DNA from: Cotesia glomerata
Taxonomy: Eukaryota > Arthropoda > Insecta > Hymenoptera > Braconidae
NCBI RefSeq assembly: GCF_020080835.1
Contig: NC_058160.1
Coordinates: 8,931,515 to 8,995,514, forward strand
DNA: 64,000 nt
Direction: 5' to 3'
Shown here in pieces: positions 12,158-21,515 of the stretch. Made by a program: the position numbers and the translations under genes. Below the pieces are notes generated by a model. That model made no database searches and was not told the DNA's origin. It worked only from the letters and a program-made list of their open reading frames with translations. Every line of letters starts with the position of its first letter. Positions within the stretch are counted from its first letter, which is position 1.

Positions 12158-12825
12158 TAGGAAAACGGTTGACCCTAAAGGCCATCCCTGCAACTTCCCG
12201 CTAATTCCATACTTAGACGCTTAAAATTGCACCAATGATGTTTTTGAGCTCTTCGAGCTTAAAAATACAATTTATGGGTTATTTTGAGCTCTCCGAGCTC
12301 AAAGAGATTGCTTTCTTATGCTTTTGAGCTCTTCGAGCTCAAAAGTCTGATAGAGATTTGATAAGACACTATTTTTTGAATTTTTAAACCGCAATAACTT
12401 TTGAATGAATAAACTGATTTTCACGCGGTTGCCAGCATTCGACGTAGTTTTTCAAGCCTCACAAAGAATCTTAAATTTTGAATTGATCGCGCTAGGAATT
12501 TCGGAGTTATTCCGAAAAAACACTTTTTTCGGTTTTCTTTCGTTCACGATATCTCTCGAACGAATCAACCGATTTTGACTGGACTGGTGGCGATCAACGT
12601 GGTTTTTCGAGGTTAAGAGCTGATTAGTTTTTGGAATTGAACCATAAAGCCGTTTAAAAGTTATTCCAAAAAAACCACATTTGAAAAAAATTTTTTTTTC
12701 AGTTTTTTGAAGATTTCTCAAAATCTATTGATCTGAATCGGTCCAAATAGTTTTCAAAATCTAAGTTTGGTCAAGCCCTTTCGAATGGCACCAACCACGA
12801 TGAAATCGGTCAAGCCGTTCCAAAG

Positions 12826-12917
<92 letters not shown>

Positions 12918-13070
12918 TGCAGATACCGTGACAACCTCGCGGGGATATTCAGGGAAGCTTCCTGTGACCTTCAAACGTCTAGATCTGATGAAAACTCGAT
13001 TTTTGCAAAACGGGGTGAAAACAATAACTTCCCGATTTTTGAAAATCTTCGATTTTCTTAGCGGAAAGTT
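12158..13070 (+). mobile_element. E-family repeat, near-complete copy
   Basis: Because it sits in one arm of the M2 inverted repeat, the other arm (14130-14165) acts as an empty site and defines its ends: it starts near ttaggaaaacggttgaccc and ends near gcggaaagtt, with a short A-rich target duplication. Inside are three palindromic GAGCTC boxes (12241-12264, 12282-12302, 12323-12345), a block with repeated ttcgg/ccgaa motifs, an AC microsatellite, and a 3'-terminal inverted repeat (aacttcccg..cggaaagtt). No ORF of interest; non-autonomous element of unknown class. Confidence 0.7.
12827..12913. repeat. (AC)n microsatellite inside the E repeat
   Basis: About 43 CA units. Shorter AC runs occur at the same internal position in the E copies at 35489-35530 and 62085-62116, so the microsatellite is part of the element. 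The reading frames crossing it are artefacts. Confidence 0.95.
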
Positions 13071-13317
13071 AAAAATACACATTAAATTCCGTTTAATTTT
13101 CAATTTATTACTCTTACATAAATAATTTAATTTTTGTGTACATTGTCGAGCATTTAAATTTTAAATTAAAGTATTGACTCGTTTTAATACAATAATCTAA
13201 GTCAAATTATTATTAATTAACCGTAATAATTACAAAAAATTTTATTTTTTTATTCTTCTAAAAATGGTAACATTAACGTCTACTTGTTAGCATTTGGAAT
13301 TTTTTTTCTGTGCATAG

Positions 13318-13878
13318 CTACAACTTGCAATAAGTATTGCTTCTGCTCTTCATCAGCAGTTAAGCTTTTATTGTAGGCTTCCATCAGTTAGACGGCCCAT
13401 TCCGCAGCATCATTAATGACGTGTAAATTAAAAAAATTTTTTAAGCAAGTATTGCAACTTTTGTCAGATATTTACTGATCAGAACGTAAATTTAAAAAAT
13501 CGGTTGGGTGTTCCAACCTTTCAAAAATAATCAACAACACTACTGACGCAAAATCATACAGTTGTTTGTTTAAGAAGGAATTAATATTATAATTTTTTTC
13601 ATTAAATCGTTCAAAGTTTCTAATTTGACTTTTTTTTTCTGAATCGATTCAATTAAATTTACTTTGATTTCTACACTAACATTATCATAAAATAATAACA
13701 AACGAATAAGTTGTTCAGAAAGATAATACTACAAGTGATTGCTGAACTTTTTCGATGCTACTTCTGAAAAATTCTTTTTTATTTTCTTATAATTCAGTAA
13801 GTCTTTCATAAATTCTAAATCCTGTCGAGGAGCTTGGATCGCTGAAGGCGCACAATACCATGCTTTTATGTATACTAA
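13318..13878 (-). pseudogene. Broken C-terminal remnant of a transposon-encoded protein
   Basis: The minus strand reads as a diverged protein with in-frame stops and at least one frameshift. Readable stretches include AIQAPRQDLEFMKDLLNY, EVASKKFSNHL, LNKQLYDFASVV and, near the end, LMEAYNKSLTADEEQKQYLL followed by QVVAMHR. It resembles, from general familiarity, the C-terminal part of a protein repeated many times in arthropod genomes and thought to be transposon-borne. It lies inside the M2 inverted-repeat element, consistent with being its decayed transposase-like gene. Function not assigned. Confidence 0.55.
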
Positions 13879-14818
13879 AACAATGAAAATACAAATATGG
13901 CGGAGTCCTGATGTTTCTGTCCGGCTGAGTGAAAATTGTTCTCGAAACAGATAAATTCTTAAGCAATATATTTTTAAGGAATATATTGCTTGTAATTATA
14001 ACGATTAATTAACAATAATTTGACTGAGATTATTGTATTAAAACGAGTCAATATTTTGATTTAAAATTTAAATGCTCGACAATGTACAAAAAAATTAAAT
14101 TATTTATGTAAGAGTAATAAATTGGAAATTAAATGGAATTTAATGTGTATTTTTTTAAATGTTACCGTTCGACGGGCTATAACTTCGAAACTAGTAGTTC
14201 TACAGTCTTCGATTAAAGAGATAATTTTGTAGAGAATTTAATTTCCTATAAAAGCCATAAGAAGGTTTTTTTAAAAAAAATTTTTTTAATAACGAAAAAT
14301 CCACTTGAAACAAAAAAAAATATTTCCTGTGTTATTTAAATGGGAAATCGAATTTTTTGATGAGCTAAGCCGCTATTGGACTTAAACCCTTTAGCACGGC
14401 GGCATAATTTTTTATTTCCTATAAACTAGCAAATTTTCTGGTATATCAGTAAAAACAAAAATATCGCCTTAAAATGACACACTCTAATATTTATATATAT
14501 CATACTAGCTATTACTCGTCCGCTCCGCTGGGCGCTTTATAGAATTACATTTTTAGATCTAGACTTGAAATTTAATTAGAGTATTGTTTTGACTTGCACA
14601 GATTCTCAATTCTATCGAATTGGCATGCACTTTTTATCCAAATAATTATTCTAGCTAATATTTATTCTAACTTTCAATGTGCAATCATTATAATATTTCC
14701 GTGTCTTTCTTACAAAAATGAATAATAATTGATTTGAAAAAAAAAATTTTTAAAGAGCATTGAAAGTTTCAGTTAAAGAAATTGCAGGTCTCATAAGTGA
14801 AGAAATCTGTCTAGTATA

Positions 14819-15047
14819 GGGCAAAAGTACCGTTTGTGACTAGTGTACCTTTTTTGGCCACTTTATTTTCAAATTATTGTATAAATATTTCTATAAGCGC
14901 AAGACTTTATGAATTCAATTCGTATAAATGTACTAATTCATAAATTCTATAAAAATTCTACTTGAATAGTTAAATTTTTTACAAATTAACTAAAATATCA
15001 AGTGGCCAAAAATGGCCCTAAGATGGCCAAAACCGGTACTTCTACCA
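14819..15047. mobile_element. TA-flanked MITE (GGGYARAAGTACCG termini)
   Basis: A 229-bp element flanked by TA (14817-14818 and 15048-15049). Left end gggcaaaagtaccgtttgtg; right end is the inverted form, ggtacttctacca. Repeated ggccaaaaa/tggcc motifs sit near both ends. The second copy at 21100-21329 has the same length and ends, and an empty site is known there. The TA duplication suggests a Tc1/mariner-type mobiliser. Confidence 0.8.
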
Positions 15048-15319
15048 TATAAATAAAACCAATATAATTAAAAAATTTATTTTAAACATAAAAATTTATA
15101 GATATACAGTATATGTGAAAAATATATCAAAATGCATGTGGGTACTCAAATGAAAGCTCTTGATGAGTTTAACATTGGGATGAGCTTATATTTTTAAAAA
15201 CATCAATAGTTAAGAAAGTACAGTGCAATTTAACAAAAGTAATTATTTAATAAAGCAAAATTTTATTTATTTACAGTTCACAAGTCACGGCAGTCACATA
15301 GTGACTGCAAGGTTGCTAG

Positions 15320-16430
15320 TATTTAAAAAAAAATAAAACTACCTAAATTGTATAATTTTAAAAAATTATTTAAATAATTTTTCTAAGCAAAAAAAAATTT
15401 AAAAAAAAACCTCTAAATAATTTTCTTATTATATTAATATAAATTATAATAAAAATTTAAACTGTTCAAAGATTTTTTAATTCAAATATAAATTACAGAA
15501 AACTATTTGATAGTGCAAAGTATTAATTTAATATTAAAACTTAGACACATTTAAATTTAAAAATATTTATTAACAATAAATATTTTCTACCTCTCTAAAA
15601 AATATATAAAAAAACATAAAATTTTACACTTAATAAATTAATAAATAATTTCTAATTAAATAAATTTGTTAAGACTTAATAAATTTTCCTAGCTGTCAGT
15701 GTAATAATAATAAAAAACAAATTTTTAATAAATAAATAAAAAATCCTAATTTATTACCGTAAGCTCGAAATAAAAACTGGAGGTAGCGCCGTTAATTATT
15801 GTGAGCAATTAAAACTAACATTAAACTTTACAAGCAAACATTTTTCGATCCTGATGTTCGCGGCCAAATTACTACGGTTCTTTATTGCCGAAAAATTAAA
15901 AGTAATCAAACCAGTGTGATAATTTTGATTGGATTTTCTATTTAATTTTTTAATTAAATTTTCACCGCAACAAAAAATTTCTGACTAAAATAATTCTATT
16001 TAATTTCTGAGTGACCAAAAAAATAAAAATAACCCTTGTGTGTCGCAACAAAAAGCTAATAATAGCGAAAGCTCCTAAAATAAGAGGCACCAGGTCTAAA
16101 AATAAATAAACTACTGTAGAGGGCAGTAACTCTAAAGCATTAAAGCATTAAAGTGCTCATAACGGATCAAGTGTATAATAAGATGATGTAGCGGACTTTA
16201 TTTGCAGTAAATAGTGTGTAGTATATGTAGAGAGAGTAAAATAAACGCTTCCTCAAACGTCTATTTCTGTACAGAGCCTTTTCCCTCAGCACAACATGCA
16301 CTCACTGCACAACTGCACTTGCAAAACAACTTTTTCCTTTATTCCTCCCTTCTGACTTAGCGCTTCTCCTCGTATCACTTTTATTTAAAACTATCCGTTT
16401 ATTCTTTCATCCGTGATATCATACACACGG
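15320..16430. other. Intergenic, nothing recognised
   Basis: AT-rich up to about 15800, then more complex sequence toward a candidate promoter at 16.44 kb. No conserved reading frame seen. Confidence 0.5.
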
Positions 16431-16444
16431 TCTGCAGCCCGCGG

Positions 16445-16452
16445 CATAAAAG
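16445..16452 (+). promoter_or_regulatory. Candidate TATA box (CATAAAAG)
   Basis: CATAAAAG sits about 110 bases before an ATG in good context (aaaATGG at 16560) in a locally GC-richer stretch. A start site about 25-30 bases downstream (near tctagtctgc) would fit a TATA promoter. Support is positional only. Confidence 0.35.
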
Positions 16453-16559
16453 CGACGTCTAGTCTGCGAACAACGTGTATCGAATAAGGTGAATGGAAAA
16501 AACCCACGGACCAACAACAAAAAACACTAATAAAAATAAAAATATATAGATAACATAAA

Positions 16560-16617
16560 ATGGGTAAACGAGGGCAAAACGCGCCTGACCGTGTTATGTA
16601 CCGCAGGACCCCAAGCG
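16560..16617 (+). CDS. Candidate first coding exon of an unknown gene
   Basis: ATG at 16560 opens 19 codons, MGKRGQNAPDRVMYRRTPS, ending at a plausible donor, AGCG|GTAAAT, in phase 1. An upstream CATAAAAG and the less AT-rich composition of about 16260-16620 support a promoter plus first exon. I do not recognise the peptide and no matching second exon is evident in the next 20 kb, so any gene would have a very long first intron. Chance is a real alternative. Confidence 0.35.
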
Positions 16618-16754
16618 GTAAATATATTCTTATGATTTAGACTTGTATTATTTAAATAAATGAATGCGCTTGCCGTTCTACACTCATTTTTATTGCAACG
16701 TTTCGTGACTCTTGGTCTTCGTATATTTTTGCAACGCTGGTAAATGTAATTCTG

Positions 16755-16812
16755 TGGTTATAATTTATTATGAAAGACCCGGGTTCGATTCTCGAACGGA
16801 ATCACGGTAGTT
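16755..16812 (+). repeat. tRNA-like fragment (possible SINE remnant)
   Basis: Carries a B-box-like gggttcgattc (about 16778-16788) preceded by sequence that does not fold into a good cloverleaf, then a long T run at 16810. Probably a decayed SINE head. Confidence 0.3.
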
Positions 16813-17213
16813 TTTTTTTTTTTTTATTTAAGGAAGTTGATGAGAATTCATTGATATTTTTTTAAATAAATTTATTTAGTGAGAATTTTATGTTAATTTT
16901 TTGGAGTTTTTAATAGTTTTTTTAGTTCTATAAATTTCTTCCGTAAATATTTTCATTAAATAATTGCTAATTAATCCTGTGACAATGTTATTTTTTAAAT
17001 TTATTTCAAAATATTTATATTGTCATAAACAATTTTTTTGCTATTGCCAATGTAAATATTAATAAAAAAAATAAATGATAAATATATTAGTGAATTTTTA
17101 TTTTGATTGTCCTTAAAATGAGAAATAACTAATTTATAATTAAAATTCAAATTTTGTAATTTTTTTAGTGAAGCATTAAAAAAAATCAATATATATTACG
17201 AAAAATTTTTTAA

Positions 17214-18000
17214 TCTATATTATTAAGAGAATAAGAAAAATTTTGTGTCCAGGATAGTCGTATGGAAAAATTGTTTTTTTTTAGTGAAATTTAGTGTCAT
17301 TGCAAAGGTCTTGACTTGCATTTGAGCCCTTTCAAGGTTTCATATCATTCTCACCGATAGTCAATTTATTATGATAAGTATTTAGGCTGCATTTGAAAAT
17401 ACTCTATCTCTAGATACATGATTAAGAAATGACCTTATATCTTGTGAAGTATTGACATTTTTAAAGATATAAGTTCACCCTGACATTACACTCATCGAGA
17501 CCTTTCATTTGAGTACTCACATCAATATTTCATATATTTTATATATATTATATATATGTGTATATGAAAAATATATCAAAATGCATGTGGGTACTCAAAT
17601 AAAAGTTTTTGATGAGTGTAACATCGGGGTGAGTTTATATCTTTAAAAACGTCAATATTTAAGAAAGTACAGTGCAATTTAACATAAGTCATTATTTAAT
17701 AAAGTAAATTTTTATCTACTGGAAAATCGAATGCGCTTTGCGCGCCTCTTTCAAAATATTTATTATCGACAGTTTAAAATGAATTTTTGTACAAATTTTA
17801 CTCATTAATATTTAACCGTTGCCATGGTAACCGTCTTCATAGTAACCGTTGCTATAATAATTATTGTCATGGTAACTGTTGTCAAAGTGGCTACCATAAC
17901 AACGAAAAGCGACAACAATAAAAACGTCACATCAACTTTTTAATAAAGGATTTATAGTTCACAAGTCACGGCAGTCACACAGTGACTGCAAGGTTGCTAG
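17214..18000 (+). mobile_element. Helitron, complete non-autonomous copy (reference copy)
   Basis: Length 787 bases. 5' end TC at 17214 (tctatattattaagagaata); 3' end CTAG at 17997-18000, followed by T; base before the 5' end is A, so insertion is A|T. The 3' hairpin GCAGTCAC-ACA-GTGACTGC (17971-17989) lies 7 bases before CTAG. These are the diagnostic Helitron features. The interior has the family's central inverted repeat around an AT-rich loop and, uniquely here, an extra block with gttgccatggtaaccg-like repeats (17815-17900). It has no coding region. Confidence 0.88.
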
Positions 18001-18338
18001 TAGCTTGTTAATGATATAAAATTTCTTCCATAAAAAGTTTCATTAAATAATTGCTAATTAATCCTGTGACAGCAATATTATTTTCAAAATTTATTTCAAA
18101 CTATTTATGTTCTCATAAAAAAATTTTTTGTTATCACTGTAAGCAATAAAAAAAATAGTAGTAATAAGTAATAATAATCCCCTTCATAGCTGCAGAAATG
18201 AATTCAGCTGGAACAACTCGTAAAAGGAACAATATTTTATTTAATATCAGAAAGATCTTTATGCGAAAGAAAAGTTATTAGGGGTGTCCTTATCCGAGAC
18301 GACTTAAACCATCTTGGCCGAGCAGAGTTCGGGGGGCA

Positions 18339-18386
18339 ACAGTGACATAAGACATGAAACATAAGACATAAGACATAAGACATAAG
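18339..18386 (+). repeat. Short tandem repeat, ACATAAGAC-type
   Basis: Five to six adjoining copies of a 9-base unit related to acataagac, including one variant (acatgaaac). The flanking sequence to 19110 is unassigned and without a convincing gene. Confidence 0.75.
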
Positions 18387-19805
18387 GAAAGCGCTATTAC
18401 CGTGTTACCTAAGCTATCTGGAGAATAGCGTCTAGTTTTGTAGTGGTAGCTTTATAAAACACAAGATATAAGAGAGTGTTGTTGGTGAGGGTGAGGTGGT
18501 GGCGAGTATGAGGGAATATAAGTAAAATAAAGCAGAGGGAATTTGAGAAGAGCACGAGCTTTGGGTCCTTGAGCACAAGACGCTTTGTATTGTAGATTCC
18601 AAGACAAGACTTTACTTGTTTTGTCATTAGCGTCGGCTGGTAATACGTCTCCTCACCCACCTTTGTAGCCTACTCTACTTGTGTTATTATTTTTATTATT
18701 TAGCTCACTGGTAGGCATTCTCGTTTTATATTTTTTTTATTCTATTCGTTGGTTTCTTGAGAAACTACGCTTGTAACTGTTCTAAGCTCTGTTTCTGTTT
18801 CTTTTTAATTTTTTTCCACTTGCCACTTGCGTTCCTCTCTCTTTCATTTCAGAGCTTTTTGGGTCGACGATTAGTGGAGGCTCTCACCGAATTCCAAGTG
18901 TCGCTTCACAGCTTTTTAAGGTCTTCAGAATAACGCTAAAGCCCACTTTTAGTTTTTTAAACAAAATTATTCCATTTGTTTAATTATTTTATTTTTAAGT
19001 TTTTATTAGACCTTGTTATTTTTGAATAAACACATTTTACTTTTTTTTAAAAACTCTATTTTTTTTTATCATTTACCTGGAAGTAAAATTTTTTGTAAAT
19101 AAAATAAAGTTGTCTATGAATTTTCATATATGTTGCATATATTCCATTCATATATTAAAAAAAATTATTAGCATTGAAAGCTAAGTAAAAATAGAAATTC
19201 AATTCCTTTAATCAATAATTTAACGCTTACAAAATATTTTTTTTAATTCAGAAATTTTTCTCATAATTAATTTTATACATTTTCCGCGAAAATGTATGTA
19301 AGTTAGATACATATGTGGATATAAATTTTTTACAAAAAAAAAAAACAAGTTTTTAAGATTAATTCATAAAAAATAAAAATTTTTTAAAAGAATAAAAATT
19401 TTTTAAATATTAACATTGAACGTGTACTTGGTGAAAAACTATACAGTGACACTGTTTTTTTCTCAGATATGTCAATCGGATTCCTCTTTCTGCGATACTT
19501 CGTCTTATCCCCTCTTGTTGACAAATACATTTGACTAGTCACATCAATATACACACATAATATACGGCATTTGGCTATTGTGTACATCATGAAGTCTTGA
19601 GTTCGCTTCCCAGCGACTGCAAGTTGAGTTATTATTTTTTTTTTAAATAAAAAAATATTTTTTTTTTACATTTATTTATCAATTAGCTTGATATTAAGAA
19701 ATATTAAAAAATAAAAATTCAAAAAAATTTTAATACGAAAAAGTTATATGGAGAATAAGGTTAATTTGTAGCTTATATAGCTTTTGAAAAGTCTGTCTGC
19801 CATCG

Positions 19806-19878
19806 GCCGTAGTGGCCGAGTTGGTAAGGCGTCGAGACATTGTCCGTACATGCTTGTAAGTTAAATATATATTATAAT

Positions 19879-19909
<31 letters not shown>

Positions 19910-20187
19910 AATATTATATGATATTATGATATTATATGATGTTATATGATGTTATATGATATTATATGATGTTATATGATATTATATGATGTTATATGAT
20001 ATTATATGATGTTATATGATATTATATATTATAATGTGTATATATATGTATAATATAAATACTATATAGCATAAATATAATTTATTTAATGCCGTAAGAT
20101 GGACGGCGGAGTTCCTAGGGTCCACCTTTACAAGCATGGTATGTGAGTGTATACTCGAAGATCCCTGGTTCGAATCCAGGCTACGGA
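19806..20187 (+). repeat. tRNA-like sequence interrupted by an AT satellite
   Basis: 5' half: ccgtagtggccgagttggta then aggcgtcgag, with an A-box. 3' half: ccctggttcgaatccagg, a perfect T-arm with a B-box, then ctacgg, which pairs with the 5' ccgtag as an acceptor stem. The halves are 250-300 bases apart, separated by an ATTATATGATG-type satellite. It looks like a class II (long variable arm) tRNA-derived repeat, not a working tRNA gene. Confidence 0.6.
19866..20040. repeat. AT satellite, TTATATGATG-type units
   Basis: Opens with (AAT)n/(ATT)n, then many 11-base units alternating ttatatgatg and ttatatgata. A related tract, with the AAT run expanded, precedes the transposon at 43157. Confidence 0.85.
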
Positions 20188-20265
20188 ATTTTTTTTTTTC
20201 TCCAATTAGAAATTTTTCTCAAAATTAATTTTATATATTTTCGGCGAAAGTATCTATGAGTTAGA

Positions 20266-20317
<52 letters not shown>

Positions 20318-20321
<4 letters not shown>

Positions 20322-20882
20322 GGAGATAATATTGAGCTGGGTTTTCCCAGAGATAGGAAATTCCCAACATTTTAGTTTGTCTGTTAATTTTAAGCAAAAT
20401 TGTAAAGCATAGAATATTTAGATATTATTTACGACTTAAGCTGAATATATTTTTTTATGGTTATGACGATGGGCTTAAGTCCGGAGTGACAATGGTCACC
20501 AAACGTAGCCGAGGTCACAGGATAGAAGTAAAAAAGTTTATAGTTAGAAATATCGACAGACAATGAGGGCTGTCGAAATATTGTTGAGTGAATAAGTACT
20601 TAGGGTACTTGGAAGAGTAGTTCTCGTTGAACATTGATCAAGTAAAGATCGCATACATCCTGCTGACCCCGGATTCGTTCTCGGTCTTATTTCCCCAACG
20701 TCTTTAACTGTTATATCAATCGTAGTAGAATATTTGTAATTAAATCTATCATTTGTACAAGTTAGTGTACGTTATATTTCAAATCAAGGTTTGTGTTATA
20801 TTTGATTATTGTGAAATAAATAAAGATGGCTGAAAATGATCCAAAGGACTCCAATAATGCCCAAACCAGTATTCCTCCGACA
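20318..20882 (+). mobile_element. Solo LTR (TGTCGGAG..CTCCGACA)
   Basis: A 565-base unit starting TGTCGGAG and ending CTCCGACA, so it has TG..CA termini with an 8-bp terminal inverted repeat. It lies inside an AT microsatellite, so the target duplication cannot be read uniquely (TATA on both sides). An AATAAA-type signal is at about 20816-20822. An ATG at 20826 opens a frame that runs through the LTR's right end (MAENDPKDSNNAQTSIPPT), as if gag began within the LTR. No internal retroviral-type region is next to it, so it is a recombination-derived solo LTR. Confidence 0.75.
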
Positions 20883-20896
20883 TATATATATATATA

Positions 20897-20960
<64 letters not shown>

Positions 20961-21044
20961 TTTTTATGTTTTCACATATATTTTTCCGTGGGGATATTGA
21001 TCGGTTAAAATTAACGAATTAAAATTAGTTTAGCAAAAAAAAAA

Positions 21045-21515
21045 TTAGGAAAGCGGTTGACCCTAAAGGTCATCCTTGCAACTTTCCGCTAATTCCATAG
21101 GGTAGAAGTACCGTTTATGGCCATTATACCATTTATGGCCATTTATTGCTTAAATAAACGATAGAAATGAATTTATATTAATAAACCATTACAAACTTAA
21201 TTTGTTTTTATATAAATTTCTTAAAATTCAACAAAAATATGGTTATAATATTATAATTTTTTGTAAATTAATTCAAATGTTAACTGGCCAAAAACGGTGC
21301 TAAGGTGGCCAAAAACGGCCCTTCTACTCTATCTAAGCGTTTAAATTCGCACTTACGACGTTTTTGAGCTCAAAAATGTAATTTATGTTTATTTTGAGCT
21401 CTCCGAGCTCAAAGAGTAAGCTATTCTATGCTTTTGAGTTCTTCGAGCTTAAAAGTCTAATAGAAGTTTAATAAAACACTGTTTTTTTAATTTTCAAACC
21501 GCAATAATTTCTGAA
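21045..21515 (+). repeat. E-family repeat fragment with nested MITE
   Basis: Starts near attaggaaagcggttgaccc and ends after the third GAGCTC-type box. It still has the intact gtttaataaaac site that is occupied in the copy at 3533. A TA MITE is inserted at 21100-21329. Confidence 0.75.
21100..21329. mobile_element. TA-flanked MITE (GGGTAGAAG..CTTCTACTC)
   Basis: A 230-bp element with TA at 21098-21099 and 21330-21331. Termini GGGTAGAAGTACCGTTTATG and the inverted form of GAGTAGAAGGGCCGTTTTTG. In the E copy at 12158 the same place reads ccatacttag with one TA, the empty site. It is homologous to 14819-15047. Confidence 0.88.

Larger units (their letters stand above)
11819..14487. mobile_element. 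Long-TIR DNA transposon with degraded coding region (M2)
   Basis: Termini TTAGGGTGTGTCATTTTAGG (left) and the matching inverted copy ending cacactctaa (right), flanked by TA on both sides. The inverted arms run about 490 bases: 11819-12157 plus 13071-13240 on the left (split by an E repeat) and 13998-14487 on the right. Between the arms is a broken coding remnant on the minus strand (13318-13878). The superfamily is not clear; TA flanks fit Tc1/mariner-like or other TA-targeting groups. Confidence 0.75.
11495..15319 (+). mobile_element. Helitron copy, split by nested elements
   Basis: Starts with TC (11495) in the family 5' end (tctatttaattaagagaata) and ends with CTAG at 15316-15319 followed by T. 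The 3' hairpin GCAGTCAC-ATA-GTGACTGC lies just upstream of the end. The inserted base context is A|T. The copy is opened in its central AT-rich loop by a long-TIR transposon (11819-14487), unassigned sequence (14490-15090) and a TA-type MITE (14819-15047). Non-autonomous: no Rep/helicase coding sequence. Confidence 0.75.
19113..20990 (+). repeat. T-family repeat copy with several nested insertions
   Basis: Block-by-block match to 2455-3530. The copy contains an inserted segment (about 19536-19776, itself with a tRNA-like end gagttcgcttccc), a tRNA-like unit split in two (19806-20187), AT microsatellites, and a solo LTR (20318-20882). The right end joins an E-family copy at about 21040, as in the other T copy. 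Confidence 0.6.

Noticed and set aside
12191..13070. Treating the E repeat as an ordinary TIR MITE with AACTTCCCGCTAA ends
   Set aside because: The 13-base inverted match is real, but homology between copies extends about 35 bases beyond the left one, and the M2-arm comparison puts the boundary there.
12810..13103. 97-codon minus frame with a polycysteine/valine run
   Set aside because: It is a translation of the AC microsatellite inside the E repeat.
20101..20187. A functional tRNA-Ser/Leu gene
   Set aside because: Only the 3' half is contiguous; the 5' half is separated by a satellite far too long for a tRNA intron.
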